From contig NZ_HG992750.1 of assembly GCF_905175385.1 (NCBI RefSeq), forward strand, positions 1,178,001 to 1,242,000: a stretch of DNA of 64,000 bases, read 5' to 3'. This document shows positions 37,627 through 46,894 of the stretch, in pieces. Source of the stretch: Vibrio sp. B1FLJ16. Its GTDB lineage: Bacteria > Pseudomonadota > Gammaproteobacteria > Enterobacterales > Vibrionaceae. Made by a program: the position numbers and the translations under genes. Numbering within the stretch: the first letter of the stretch is position 1; every line of letters starts with the position of its first letter. A model generated the notes under the pieces. That model had not been told where the DNA came from. It saw nothing but the letters and a program-made list of their open reading frames with translations, and made no database searches.

Positions 37627-37849
37627 TTTCTATATTTTTATTTGGCTCATAATGACGTATCAAAAAAATTGTACTGGTCGTCAAATGTATTTCGACTCTA
37701 ATATCTAGAACCACATACCGGAGATATAAGATAACTACACGACTTATTTGGCTTTTCTTTGAGAATGATCAACCCAGTTTTATAGTAAAGGGTTTCGTAT
37801 ATCTGTCTGGGCGCTATAATCTGCTGCTGAAATTAATTGAGGTTTTATT

Positions 37850-38512
37850 GTGATTTCCAGACTTCCTCGCTGGGTGGAGTATGGCGCATTTCTACTGGCT
37901 CTTCTCGCTGGTTGCGTCAATGCCGTCGGTCTTCTCGGCTTTCAACACCAGGCAATATCACACATTTCCGGAACCGTAACTCAGCTAGGGAACAGCTTAC
38001 TAACGGGTGTCGATAATTCGATTCACCTGCTTTTGATCGTATTCAGCTTTTTGATTGGCGCTGCGTTCAGCGGTTTCTTTATTGAAAGCAGTGCACTGAA
38101 GCTTGGACGCCGCTACGGTGTCGCACTCTGTATTGAAGGTAGCTTACTTCTGTTGAGTCTGGGCTTTTTGGTACAGGGTAATGTCTACGGACAATATCTG
38201 GCTTCGGCGGCTTGTGGTCTACAGAACGCCATGATCACGACATTCAGCGGCGCTGTAATAAGAACAACCCACATGACCGGCATCATCACCGATCTCGGAA
38301 TTATGATTGGCGAAAGCTTAAGAGGCCGTCAGTTTGACCGACGTAAGGCCAAGCTATTTTTATTTATCTTTTGCGGCTTTTTGTTAGGCGGTGTCGGAGG
38401 TACGGCACTCTTTACTGTGTACGGGCTGCACACGTTAATATTCCCGGCACTGCTAGCCTTTGGTACTGCTTTTATTTATTGGATATACCTGTTCAAAATT
38501 AACCAGAAATAA
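37850..38512 (+). CDS. YoaK/DUF1275-family membrane protein
   Basis: A 220-aa integral membrane protein with about six hydrophobic segments. The N-terminal ALLAGCVNAVGLLGF and HISGTVTQLG segments and the central CGLQNAMITTFSGAVIRTTH, MTGIITDLG are diagnostic of the YoaK family. It starts with GTG at 37850 behind TTGAGG. Function is unknown; a transporter role is commonly proposed. A terminator follows within 60 bp. Confidence 0.85.
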   Translation: MISRLPRWVEYGAFLLALLAGCVNAVGLLGFQHQAISHISGTVTQLGNSLLTGVDNSIHLLLIVFSFLIGAAFSGFFIESSALKLGRRYGVALCIEGSLLLLSLGFLVQGNVYGQYLASAACGLQNAMITTFSGAVIRTTHMTGIITDLGIMIGESLRGRQFDRRKAKLFLFIFCGFLLGGVGGTALFTVYGLHTLIFPALLAFGTAFIYWIYLFKINQK

Positions 38513-38567
38513 ACATACTAAACAAAAAGTTATAATAACAACTCTAATATTAACCAGCATAACGAAG

Positions 38568-38620
38568 GCTAAGCAAGGTATCACCCGTCTTCGGTGAATA
38601 CATTGCTTAGCTCTTTTTTT
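38568..38620 (+). terminator. Intrinsic terminator after the YoaK gene
   Basis: GCTAAGCAA pairs with TTGCTTAGC, with an inner GTATCACC/GGTGAATAC extension and a CGTCTTC-type loop, followed by a run of seven T after CTC (ending 38620). Confidence 0.88.
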
Positions 38621-39056
38621 CATCAATCTAGGTGAATAAAAGTTCTCTTCCGGCTTTATGTACAACGTGCTTTCCGGATAACAACCTACCATAGGTAAGT
38701 GATATACCCCTACTCTATGAGAGTGTAATGTTGAAAAAACCACCAATCATCACGAGATGTAAGTCACACTTTTTTGAGTTTTTACTATTCTAATCACACT
38801 GCTTCCCATATTTGTCTTCATAGTTTTCATTTAATGATACAATTCTCTAACACGAGCAACATATTCGTATACAGAATTACTTTATTCGGACCATTTGCCG
38901 ACAAATAGACTGAATATTTAAATGTATTTAATGAATAGTATTGCAACGGATGTAGTTTGCGGGTAATCTCGCAATCTGCGATTAAATACGGATGTTTAGT
39001 GAATATTTATGTCATGAAATATGACGTATATTGACTAGTAGTAACACGAGACAACT
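38621..39056. other. Leader region of the YjiH gene
   Basis: 436 bp of AT-rich DNA without a convincing gene. Near the right end GTCAT-GAAAT-ATGAC (about 39012-39026) is a short inverted repeat close to the YjiH start and could be an operator. I see no terminator or riboswitch-like structure that I can name. Confidence 0.4.
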
Positions 39057-40421
39057 ATGCACAATAATACTAATGCTACCGAAGCACCTAAAGGCAACTT
39101 CTGGATGTTCTTGATTCCATCCCTGATTGGCCTTTTGCTTTTCATGGCGCCTATCTCATACGATGGCGACCTTACTATTCCGGTTGCGGTAATGGCTAAA
39201 GTCATTCCTGCGGTATTGGGCGACGCACTCATTGCCATTATTACCGGTATCATCGCTTTCATGGCTGTCGCTTCTGTTCTTTGCAAAATTTTTAAGCCTG
39301 CTGCGATCCTTCGAAATGGTTTCCTTAACGGTCTGTTCAATCCTTCTCCGCTATGGTTGATCGTTCGCCTGATCGGCGCAGCTGCGGTTGTAATGACTTT
39401 CTTCGAGATTGGTCCAAAAGCAATATGGGAAGAGAACACAGGTGGCCTGGTTTTAACAGGGCTACTTCCGACACTATTTGCAGTTTTCATCTTTGCTGGC
39501 CTACTGCTTCCACTATTACTTAACTTTGGTCTGTTAGAGCTGTTTGGTGCACTTCTAAGTAAAGTTATGCGCCCAGTATTCAATCTACCAGGACGTAGTG
39601 CGATTGACTGTATGGCATCTTGGTTAGGTGACGGCAGCGTTGGTATCCTTCTGACCAGCAAGCAGTACGAAAACAAGTTTTATACCCAGCGTGAAGCGGC
39701 TGTCGTTGGTACTACCTTCTCAGCAGTATCGATTACTTTTAGTCTAGTGGTTATCGCTCAGGTTCAGCTTGAACACCTGTTCCTACCGTTTTACGGCACT
39801 ATCTGTCTTGCTGGTGTTGTTGCTGCAGTAATTATTCCTCGCTTACCACCACTAAGCCTGAAGAAAGACCGCTTTATTGATGGCAGCAAACCTGAAAAAG
39901 ATGCAGATGCAGTACCAGAAGGTCATACTACCTTCTCATGGGGTATGGATTTAGCACTGAAACGCGCATCAGAAGTGACTTCGTTCCAGTCAGTATTCAA
40001 AGAAGGCGTTCACAACGCGATTGATATGGTATTCGGCGTACTGCCTGTCGTTATGGGTCTGGGTACTGTTGCTCTGGTAATTGCAGAATACACACCAGTA
40101 TTTGAAATTCTGGGTCAGCCGTTTATTCCATACCTAGAACTACTGCAAATTCCTGAGGCTGTAGCAGCGTCTAAAACGATTGTAGTGGGCTTTGCGGACA
40201 TGTTCATCCCGGCAATTCTGGCGGCGTCAATCGACAATGAAATGACTCGATTTGTAGTTGCAGCAATGTCAGTAACACAGCTTATCTACATGTCTGAAGT
40301 TGGTGCACTTCTACTTGGTAGTAAAATTCCGGTAAACATCGTAGAACTGTTTGTTATCTTCATTCTGCGTACGCTTATCACACTACCAGTGATTGCAGGT
40401 GTAGCACACCTCATCTTCTGA
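39057..40421 (+). CDS. YjiH-family membrane protein with nucleoside-recognition Gate domains
   Basis: A 454-aa integral membrane protein with about ten hydrophobic segments. It starts KGNFWMFLIPSLIGLLLFMA and carries the typical SWLGDGSVGILLTSKQYE and LLLGSKIPVNIVELFVIF segments of the YjiH family (nucleoside recognition domain). No substrate is known for YjiH; transport of a small metabolite is plausible. Terminated 16 bp downstream. Confidence 0.85.
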   Translation: MHNNTNATEAPKGNFWMFLIPSLIGLLLFMAPISYDGDLTIPVAVMAKVIPAVLGDALIAIITGIIAFMAVASVLCKIFKPAAILRNGFLNGLFNPSPLWLIVRLIGAAAVVMTFFEIGPKAIWEENTGGLVLTGLLPTLFAVFIFAGLLLPLLLNFGLLELFGALLSKVMRPVFNLPGRSAIDCMASWLGDGSVGILLTSKQYENKFYTQREAAVVGTTFSAVSITFSLVVIAQVQLEHLFLPFYGTICLAGVVAAVIIPRLPPLSLKKDRFIDGSKPEKDADAVPEGHTTFSWGMDLALKRASEVTSFQSVFKEGVHNAIDMVFGVLPVVMGLGTVALVIAEYTPVFEILGQPFIPYLELLQIPEAVAASKTIVVGFADMFIPAILAASIDNEMTRFVVAAMSVTQLIYMSEVGALLLGSKIPVNIVELFVIFILRTLITLPVIAGVAHLIF

Positions 40422-40436
40422 TAGCAGATCGATTAC

Positions 40437-40464
40437 AAAGGCTCCGCAACTGCGGAGCCTTTTT
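40437..40464 (+). terminator. Intrinsic terminator after the YjiH gene
   Basis: AAAGGCTCCGCA and TGCGGAGCCTTT form a 12-bp GC-rich stem with a 2-nt apex, followed by TTTTG. Confidence 0.93.
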
Positions 40465-40826
40465 GTTTTCCGTCTTAATCCCTCTTCGATTTTCTTTAAA
40501 ATAGCCGGCTCTATTGGCAGCAACTAACAGACTTAGATCTCCAATTTCTACTCATCAGACCTGCATAGAAATCACCAGCTTTAAAAATCATCTCTTGCTA
40601 ACTAACTAATATAAAAGCATTAAAACTCCACCCTACTTCTTTCCCTAAATCAGGACATCACTAGACGATATTTTTATTCAAAAAAAGAGCATGCTTCACT
40701 TCAAGATTTAACCCGAGTTGCCGATAAAAATACAAACCAAAAGCAAACGGTTTCTTTTCCCATAATTTACCCAAGACATAAGAGGTAAAACGGAGTGAAG
40801 CCAAAGGAAGACTCAGAGGAGAATTC
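40465..40826. other. Upstream region of the first chemoreceptor gene
   Basis: 362 bp without a supported gene. The useful signal is the sigma-28-like promoter at 40701-40727, leaving a leader of about 90 nt; an AGAGGAGAA ribosome binding site ends 5 nt before the chemoreceptor ATG. Confidence 0.6.
40701..40727 (+). promoter_or_regulatory. Sigma-28 (FliA) promoter of the chemoreceptor gene
   Basis: TCAAGATT, an 11-nt spacer and GCCGATAA match the flagellar consensus TAAAGTTT-N11-GCCGATAA (6/8 and 8/8). It lies 99 bp before the chemoreceptor ATG, as expected for a late flagellar-class gene. Confidence 0.8.
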
Positions 40827-42698
40827 ATGAAATTCAGGCATAAAGTTGTAACCGCTTCTTCAATCTTGCTGCTCATCACCGTGTCACTACTATCTATTAA
40901 TCAGGTATTGACGATTCGTTCCCAAACTAAAGCGCATATTGAAACCAGCGTCCAGGAACTCTTAAGCAGTGTAAGAAACACCCTTCAAGCAGAAATGAAT
41001 GCGAAGAAGGACCTCGCTCGTGCGACAACTCAGGTCATTGAGCTTAATTCTAACGACCAAGACTATGTACGAGATATCGTTGAAACCCCAACCCTTAAAT
41101 CCAGTTACATTGCAATTGGTCTGGGATATGAAAGCAACGGTATTGTTATCGAGAATGACGATGGATGGGAACCTGACGCAAGTTACGATCCTCGTCAGCG
41201 TCCTTGGTATATCGATGCCAAAAACAAAGGTGATCTGGTCGTGACCGCACCATATGTTGATGCTTCATCTAAAAAGGTGATCATCTCTGTCGGAACCCCA
41301 GTTAAAACGAATGGTAAGTTCCAGGCAGCTATGTTTTACGACTTAGAACTGACTGCTTTGTCTGAGTTGGTTAACCAGGTAAACCTGTTTGATGCTGGTT
41401 ACCTGTTTCTTGTATCCTCTGACGGAACAACGATTGCTCACCCTGATAGTAGTTTCCATGGCGAGAATCTAAGCCAATACCTCCCACAAATCGCTCTAGA
41501 GAGTTCGACTCAGGAATTCGAACTTGATAACAAGCCATATATGGCGAGCCTGACACATATTCCGGGTGAAGACTGGTATCTGGGTGCAGTGATCGACGAA
41601 AACGTCGCCTACGCAGAAGTCGCTCAATTACGTAACAGCGCAATCATCTATTCTATCATTGCGGTTATTGCGTCAATCATTGCTCTGACTCTGCTGATTC
41701 GCACGTTGATGCGTCCGCTGGATACACTCAACAACGCAATTAAGGATGTTGCATCCGGAAAAGGCGATCTTACGCGCCGCCTGGAGACTAACACCGATCC
41801 TGAGTTTTCTGAGCTAGCGAAAAATTTCAATACGTTCATTGAAAACCTGCAACATCAGATAATTGAATCGAAAAGTATTTCTGACCAAATCCTTAACGGC
41901 ACACAAATGACTGCGAAGGGAGCAGAAGACTCAGCCAGCGCCACACAAACGCAGCTACAGGAACTGGAGCAGTTAGCGACAGCGATGCATGAGATGTCGG
42001 TGACGGCCACAGAAGTAGCGAATAACGCCCAAGGCGCAGCTAGTGCTGCAAAAGAGGCTGATCAAGCAACAGTTGAAGGATCATCGGTAGTAAGCGAATC
42101 AACTCAGACCATTAACCTTCTTTCAGACAGTATTGATCTTGCTGTCGAAGAAGTTCAGGTTCTTGAGTCAGCAACTGCGAACATCGAAACGATCCTTAAA
42201 GTGATTAATGACATCGCAGACCAAACTAACCTGCTTGCACTTAACGCTGCGATAGAAGCCGCTCGAGCGGGTGAATCTGGCCGTGGTTTCGCTGTCGTTG
42301 CTGATGAAGTACGTACGCTGGCTCAACGTACTCAAGAGTCAACCACAGAGATTCGCAGCATGATTGAACAGCTCCAGTCAGGTGCTGCATCCGTAGCCAA
42401 TGCTATGCATCAAAGTAAAGGTAATGCCGTAGAAGCGGTAGAGAAAGCCGAGTTTGCTAATAATGCCCTTCAGCGCATCCGTGACGCAATCCAGCGTATC
42501 TCAGACATGAACTTACAGATTGCATCTGCGGCAGAAGAACAAAGCCTGGTTGCAGAAGAAATTAACAGTAACACGGTCAACATTAAAGACCTGTCTACTC
42601 AGGTTGCTGACTCTGCAAATATGACTAACGAGGCTATGCAAGTTCAGCAGGGACATGTCAGCAAGCAAGACGAGATACTCAATCGTTTTACCGTCTAA
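40827..42698 (+). CDS. Methyl-accepting chemotaxis protein with dCache ligand domain
   Basis: A 623-aa transmembrane chemoreceptor. Residues 8-28 are the first membrane segment; residues 35-270 form a periplasmic dCache-type sensor with the [20 protein letters not shown] and [18 protein letters not shown] motifs; the second membrane segment is at about 275-295, HAMP follows, and the signalling tip is seen in [20 protein letters not shown], then [19 protein letters not shown]. The WYxxxxxxxxxxxTxPYxD-like pattern is shared with amino-acid-sensing dCache domains, so an amino acid ligand is possible. No C-terminal CheR pentapeptide (ends NRFTV). Confidence 0.95.
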   Translation: MKFRHKVVTASSILLLITVSLLSINQVLTIRSQTKAHIETSVQELLSSVRNTLQAEMNAKKDLARATTQVIELNSNDQDYVRDIVETPTLKSSYIAIGLGYESNGIVIENDDGWEPDASYDPRQRPWYIDAKNKGDLVVTAPYVDASSKKVIISVGTPVKTNGKFQAAMFYDLELTALSELVNQVNLFDAGYLFLVSSDGTTIAHPDSSFHGENLSQYLPQIALESSTQEFELDNKPYMASLTHIPGEDWYLGAVIDENVAYAEVAQLRNSAIIYSIIAVIASIIALTLLIRTLMRPLDTLNNAIKDVASGKGDLTRRLETNTDPEFSELAKNFNTFIENLQHQIIESKSISDQILNGTQMTAKGAEDSASATQTQLQELEQLATAMHEMSVTATEVANNAQGAASAAKEADQATVEGSSVVSESTQTINLLSDSIDLAVEEVQVLESATANIETILKVINDIADQTNLLALNAAIEAARAGESGRGFAVVADEVRTLAQRTQESTTEIRSMIEQLQSGAASVANAMHQSKGNAVEAVEKAEFANNALQRIRDAIQRISDMNLQIASAAEEQSLVAEEINSNTVNIKDLSTQVADSANMTNEAMQVQQGHVSKQDEILNRFTV

Positions 42699-42719
42699 AG
42701 CTATCCGATAAAAACGAAT

Positions 42720-42746
42720 AACAGCGAGCCTAGCTCGCTGTTTTTA
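42720..42746 (+). terminator. Intrinsic terminator after the chemoreceptor
   Basis: ACAGCGAGC-CTA-GCTCGCTGT followed by TTTTTATTT, 22 bp after the stop codon. Confidence 0.92.
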
Positions 42747-42791
42747 TTTCTGCTAAAGGTTATAACGCCTTAATCAGTAGAATGCATCTGA

Positions 42792-43142
42792 CTATAGCTT
42801 TAAGTCGACGTGAACATAGCGGTCGTTAGAACGACGATAAAAGTGGTCATCAACTTTTAAATAGATCAAATTACCAATTTGGACAAACACGCTATTACTC
42901 GGAACCCGATCACGGTAGTAGTAGTGATGCCTCGGAGGTCTTGATTCCACCACTATTACTTCCCGATGTTTATGCTTGTGTTTGTGTTTACGCTTGTGGT
43001 GATGCGCATACTCTTCGTCATAATGCTGATGATGATCGCGTTTGTGGCCGTGCTTGTGTTTTGGATGAGCCGCCACGTCGGCACTAAACACACCTAACGA
43101 CAGCATAACGCCAGCCATGGCATAGGATAATTGTTTTGGCAC
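42792..43142 (-). CDS. His-rich exported protein
   Basis: A 116-aa secreted protein. I favour a GTG start at 43140-43142 because AAGAGGAA lies 5 nt upstream and it directly opens a signal peptide (cleavage near ADVAAH). The mature N-terminus is very rich in His, Lys and Arg (KHKHGHKRDHH; KHKHKHKH), a likely metal-binding stretch, followed by a short folded end with FYRRSNDRYVHVDLKL. The same end motif occurs in the DUF6515-like protein at 46093. Ligand unknown; nickel, zinc or copper binding is inferred from composition. Confidence 0.7.
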   Translation of the reverse strand: MPKQLSYAMAGVMLSLGVFSADVAAHPKHKHGHKRDHHQHYDEEYAHHHKRKHKHKHKHREVIVVESRPPRHHYYYRDRVPSNSVFVQIGNLIYLKVDDHFYRRSNDRYVHVDLKL

Positions 43143-43315
43143 AACAGTTCCTCTTGTCGAAATTATCATCTACATCATAGGAAGTGCATGCCGAGCTCTT
43201 GTCAGTCCATTGCTAAGGATTTTCACCAAACCGTCAAACTTTCTTTTCTATATCAGTGATATGTCAGAGAGATAGCGCACGAGCGTGATTTCAGTTCCAA
43301 TGCGGTAAGACCAAT

Positions 43316-43346
43316 AAAAAAGCCGCACAGGATCAACCTGCGCGGC
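43316..43346 (-). terminator. Intrinsic terminator after the aromatic amino acid permease
   Basis: On the minus strand GCCGCGCAGG-TTGAT-CCTGTGCGGC is followed by TTTTTT. It ends the permease transcript 22 bp past its stop. Confidence 0.93.
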
Positions 43347-43368
43347 TCTCTGACAAACTAAATTTACT

Positions 43369-44526
43369 TTATACCGCTTGAGCTACCAGCAAGAAGCAGC
43401 CAAACAGAAACATCATGCTGATTCCGACTACACCGCCACCAGCCTCATAGATAGTGTTATCTTCAACAGGTACACGGCGCACTTTCATCGTCATCGATAG
43501 CGGAACAAATACCGCAAGGAACACCAGAATAATTCCTGCATAGCTAAGAATCGCTAAGAAGTGCTCCGGAGCAAATACCGCCCCTAATAAAGGCAATACA
43601 AACGTAGTCACGAATACCACTGGCTTGCTCGCTTGAAGTAAATCTGCGTTTTGATCGTACAATGCCATCGCTACGCCCAAGAAAGACGTCAACAATGCAA
43701 GGCCGGTAAACATTGACAGAATAAACTCAAGGCCAGAGTACTTCTGCCCTAGAACTGTAATCAGCTCGGTAACGTTTGAGTACTGCACTAGCTCATGTGG
43801 AGGTAAGTTCCCCACCACCGCCAGTAGCCACAACAGGTAACAAACAAGAGGAATGGTTGAACCGACAATGATCATATTACGCAGCTGAGTTTTCGTCGCT
43901 TCTTTGTTATACGTTACCAAAGAAGGAATCACCACCATAAAACCAAAGCTCGTAAACAGAACAGAACTGGTCTTAATCAGAGCCACTTTGTCGTTACTTA
44001 CGACTTCATCCAAGCCTTCAAAGGTTACGCTTGGCATAAGGGCAAAAAGAGTGAAAACAAGCGCAATGATCATACCAATGAACAAAACACGATTTAGCTT
44101 ATCAACAACGCCAGTACCGGCTGAAACAATGATGCCAACCAAAAGAGTAAAACCAACCTGGCTTGATACAGTTGAAGCTGGAATCCCGACGGATGCAGTC
44201 ACCTTTTGAACGAGGTCGCCAGCGCCGATAATGTAAGCCATAAGAAGACAAACAAGCAGAGCATAAAGCAAGCCATTCGTGACTAACTGGCCACCTTTAC
44301 CAAGCGTTTCGCGGGCAATGGCGTTCATGCTAACGCCTCCACCGACTTTACAGCTTGCTTCAAGAAGAAGCAGTGCCGCGTAAGTGGTTCCGGCCCAGAT
44401 GAACAGCATAAGAAGAGTGCCCCACAGGAGGCCAAATTGAGCGAGCACCATAGGTATAGCAAGCATACCGGCGCCAAGAGCAGTACCTGCAACGATCAGG
44501 GAGCTGCCGACAAGTTTTAGATTCAC
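43369..44526 (-). CDS. Aromatic amino acid permease (Mtr/TnaB/TyrP family)
   Basis: A 385-aa inner-membrane transporter with about eleven hydrophobic segments. The start VGSSLIVAGTALGAGMLAIP and the segments SFGFMVVIPSLVTYN and FLGVAMALYDQNADLLQ are family hallmarks. The GTG at 44524-44526 is preferred: GAGG lies 8 nt upstream, and 43 extra residues from an upstream ATG have no membrane-protein character. A TyrR-like box sits about 450 bp upstream, consistent with control by aromatic amino acids. Tryptophan or tyrosine specificity cannot be read from the sequence. Confidence 0.88.
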   Translation of the reverse strand: MNLKLVGSSLIVAGTALGAGMLAIPMVLAQFGLLWGTLLMLFIWAGTTYAALLLLEASCKVGGGVSMNAIARETLGKGGQLVTNGLLYALLVCLLMAYIIGAGDLVQKVTASVGIPASTVSSQVGFTLLVGIIVSAGTGVVDKLNRVLFIGMIIALVFTLFALMPSVTFEGLDEVVSNDKVALIKTSSVLFTSFGFMVVIPSLVTYNKEATKTQLRNMIIVGSTIPLVCYLLWLLAVVGNLPPHELVQYSNVTELITVLGQKYSGLEFILSMFTGLALLTSFLGVAMALYDQNADLLQASKPVVFVTTFVLPLLGAVFAPEHFLAILSYAGIILVFLAVFVPLSMTMKVRRVPVEDNTIYEAGGGVVGISMMFLFGCFLLVAQAV

Positions 44527-44980
44527 GGTTAATACCTCTAAATTCAATCCGTTTTTGTTTCGCCTGCTGCACTCAGTCCAAAGTGCAAACAACAAAAAGC
44601 CCCCTACTTGCCGAATTTCAGACGCAAAGAGCCGAAATTTGGCAATACAATGCATTGAACAAAAGAGAACTAACTCTAATGGCCATAAGCATTTAGGAGA
44701 TCCTTTCTGGACGATATTTTGATCGATGGGATGTCATAATTTTGGGTTCGAAGCAAAATCATCCATCGTACTCATCAATCACCCATCCGTAGCCCGAATA
44801 GGTTTGGTTCGACGAGATTGTAAGGCATAACTAGGAGGATTGAAAAGTAAAAGCTAAGGTTTGTAGCCATATATTTTAGGAAATTAACAATGCTTCTACA
44901 GATGTGTTGCTAATTTCACCAGAGACACGACGTTACACTGAATTACAAAGTTGAATAATTATTGTACAACCCCAAGCAGG

Positions 44981-44998
44981 TGTACAGATTACTTTACA
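44981..44998 (-). promoter_or_regulatory. TyrR-like box
   Basis: TGTACAGATTACTTTACA fits the TyrR consensus TGTAAA-N6-TTTACA with one mismatch. A TTGTAC hexamer suitable as a -35 element on the permease strand follows 13 bp downstream, so the box lies just upstream of a possible promoter of the permease gene. Confidence 0.6.
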
Positions 44999-45102
44999 AC
45001 TTATAAGAAGGCGTTAGATTCCAATGGCGTAGCCTAGTTCGAACAATATCGTTATTATTCGCTGCGTACCGACATTATTCGGTTCACATACCTCTAAGCA
45101 TT

Positions 45103-45180
45103 GAATTACGGTTCGAAAATTTGGTAATTCAGTGTCGAAATGCTGGGTGTGGTTCCCCAGCATTTATATTCTTTCCTTTT
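45103..45180 (+). ncRNA. Candidate small RNA end: two hairpins with T-rich tail
   Basis: Two stems follow each other: GAATTAC (45103-45109) with GTAATTC (45124-45130), and AAATGCTGGG (45138-45147) with CCCAGCATTT (45156-45165), followed on the plus strand by ATATTCTTTCCTTTTTAT. No plus-strand gene lies upstream within 500 bp. The second stem may instead serve as terminator for the minus-strand gene ending at 45236, although its minus-strand tail is not T-rich. Confidence 0.35.
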
Positions 45181-45235
45181 TATAGCTTCACTTTACAAAC
45201 GATAGTGTTTTTGTCAGCTGGTATCATATTGATGC

Positions 45236-45547
45236 TTAGTACATCTTATCCAATGCTTCTATTATGAATGTCAGTGCTGAAATGCCTTCATCAGCAATTT
45301 CTTTTTCAACAACACTCATGTTTTCATAGAGCTTCATTAGTTCTTCTTCACCTATCGAATCACGGTGCAGGTACAGCTCTTTGTAATTCATCAACCGAAG
45401 TTGAGACTCGCGGGTCAAAGCCGCTGTGCTTTGTATTGAATGACGCTGCTTATCAACGATTTCACTTATTAGCCTGTCTAAAATGCGTTGCAATTTGCGA
45501 ATAGATTTCTCACTCGCTATTGCATAATGCGACTGATCATTTTCCAT
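45236..45547 (-). CDS. Hypothetical helical protein next to an XRE regulator
   Basis: A 103-aa, mostly helical, charged protein (ENDQSHYAIASEKSIRKLQR; LISEIVDKQRHSIQSTAALT). I take the ATG at 45545-45547; a TTG five codons upstream is also possible and neither has a strong RBS. It is divergent from the XRE regulator gene, 146 bp away, with direct repeats between them. I recognise no domain. Confidence 0.55.
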   Translation of the reverse strand: MENDQSHYAIASEKSIRKLQRILDRLISEIVDKQRHSIQSTAALTRESQLRLMNYKELYLHRDSIGEEELMKLYENMSVVEKEIADEGISALTFIIEALDKMY

Positions 45548-45604
45548 ATTATTTATAACCAACTGAAAGTATTTTTATTTATTTTTTAGGGTCGCCATTC
45601 TTAA

Positions 45605-45673
45605 CCCTATTTGGACAAAGGGTAAAGTGCATCTGGTTAAACTGGTCCATTTCTTGCCCTATTTAGGTCAAAA
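45605..45673. promoter_or_regulatory. Direct repeats in the divergent XRE promoter
   Basis: CCCTATTTGGACAAA (45605-45619) and CCCTATTTAGGTCAAA (45657-45672) are imperfect direct repeats 52 bp apart. The first also lies in an inverted repeat TTAACCCT...AGGGTAA (45601-45624). They flank the regulator promoter and are likely operators of the XRE protein. Confidence 0.5.
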
Positions 45674-45693
45674 CAGTCCAGTCTGGAGGGACT

Positions 45694-46023
45694 ATGCATA
45701 TCGATCCTATTATCGAAGCGTTGATTAAAAGACGAAAAGAGCATGGTTTATCCCGTGAGCAAGTCGCCCAGATGGCGGGTATGAGCGTTAAAACTTATCA
45801 GAGAATCGAGCGAGGTGAATCAGACCTCAAGCTTTCACAATACCGCGCTATTTTGAGATCACTTAACTTAACTGACCTTGATATTTCTCTGGATATCAGA
45901 GATGTGGAGTACGTGACTGAAAACGACCTAGCGACTATTGCCAGAGTGCTATCACCAGAGGCACAAGCCTTACTCGTCCGCCTTTTATCACTGGTACTTG
46001 AAGAACGTAAAAACACTTCCTAA
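45694..46023 (+). CDS. XRE-family helix-turn-helix regulator
   Basis: A 109-aa regulator. The HTH spans about residues 8-62 (RKEHGLSREQVAQMAGMSVK then TYQRIERGESDLKLSQYRAI), followed by a short C-terminal region (SPEAQALLVRLLSLVLEERK) that may dimerise. RBS GGAGGGACT overlaps the start region. It faces the helical hypothetical gene across putative operators. Targets unknown. Confidence 0.85.
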   Translation: MHIDPIIEALIKRRKEHGLSREQVAQMAGMSVKTYQRIERGESDLKLSQYRAILRSLNLTDLDISLDIRDVEYVTENDLATIARVLSPEAQALLVRLLSLVLEERKNTS

Positions 46024-46092
46024 GTATGATGCCCTGTTATAATTAGTGATGTGTGAGTACACCTGTTCTCCAATACGTAACGGAGGCGTTTC

Positions 46093-46800
46093 ATGAAAAC
46101 TGGCTCAACCATCAGATGGGTTATTGCAACCCTAGTATTTTCTCTTACAAGCGTGGTTACAGTAACGGCGAAACCACATCACGAGCCTGCTGTCCGTCCG
46201 ATAATTCAGCCCGGTAATAGTCACCATACCAGGCCTGTTACCAGACCCAACAGACCTCAACAACGGCCACCAACCCAACATCGTCCGCCTGGTTATCACC
46301 GGCCACCTAGTCACAGACCACCAAGTTATCACCGCCCTCCTCCGGTTGTTGTGCGTCCGCCACACCATCATACGACTTATATCAGCGTGAGTAGCGGATA
46401 TCGGTACCCACCGTATCGCGGTCATTACTACTTCTACCACCGGGACTTAGTCGATATCGCCACATTCGCTATTTTCGCAGGGATAACATACGCGATTATT
46501 AACGATGCCTACTACCAGAAAAGCGGAGACCGCTATGTGTATGTGCAAAACCCGCCAGCGGGTAACTACACCATCATAGACAGCAATAATATTGCGCTAA
46601 CGTCGTCGGGTACGACGAGTTCAACAAGTTCGAATCCTGCCTTAACCAGCCCCTATGCAAAAGGAGAAATTGTCGACACTCTCCCAAGCAGTAAGAAAAC
46701 CGTGGTCGTTAACGGGCAAACTTACTTCCAGTACCAGAACACCTGGTTTTTACCATTAAGAGATCAGCATAAATATGTGGTTGTCGAACCACCTCTCTAG
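46093..46800 (+). CDS. Exported His/Pro-rich protein, DUF6515-like
   Basis: A 235-aa protein with a signal peptide (residues 1-26, ending VTA), a low-complexity His/Pro/Arg region at about 30-95 (repeats such as HRPPGYHRPPSHRPPSYHRP), a hydrophobic segment at about 118-138 (DIATFAIFAGITYAIIN), the motif YYQKSGDRYVYVQNPP and a C-terminal beta-rich end VVVNGQTYFQYQNTWFLPL. The C-terminal half looks like the DUF6515/ variable-surface module. It shares the SxDRYVxV motif with the His-rich protein at 42792. Function unknown; envelope location. Confidence 0.75.
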   Translation: MKTGSTIRWVIATLVFSLTSVVTVTAKPHHEPAVRPIIQPGNSHHTRPVTRPNRPQQRPPTQHRPPGYHRPPSHRPPSYHRPPPVVVRPPHHHTTYISVSSGYRYPPYRGHYYFYHRDLVDIATFAIFAGITYAIINDAYYQKSGDRYVYVQNPPAGNYTIIDSNNIALTSSGTTSSTSSNPALTSPYAKGEIVDTLPSSKKTVVVNGQTYFQYQNTWFLPLRDQHKYVVVEPPL

Positions 46801-46811
46801 GTTAACCTAGA
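46796..46811. repeat. 16-bp perfect palindrome at a stop codon
   Basis: TCTAGGTTAACCTAGA is self-complementary and includes the TAG stop of the preceding gene. It has no loop and no T-run, so it looks more like a protein-binding site or chance than a terminator. Confidence 0.35.
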
Positions 46812-46894
46812 AATCACGAGATTTAACCTTGGTCATATTTTCCAAATTGTGCTCGTGTTAGCATCTGAACTCAAAAATACATAAGGTTACCAAC

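Larger units (their letters stand above)
44527..45235. other. Long leader region of the aromatic amino acid permease
   Basis: 709 bp without an annotated gene. It holds a TyrR-like box (44981-44998), a pair of hairpins with a T-rich plus-strand tail (45103-45180), and on the minus strand a 24-codon frame at 44618-44692 (MLMAIRVSSLLFNALYCQ...) behind AAGGATCTCCTAA, ending 91 nt before the permease GTG. The last could be a leader peptide, but it has no Trp codon and could be chance. Confidence 0.45.

Noticed and set aside
40661..40879. 72-codon open frame on the minus strand
   Set aside because: It overlaps the chemoreceptor start and the sigma-28 promoter and has no RBS or domain.
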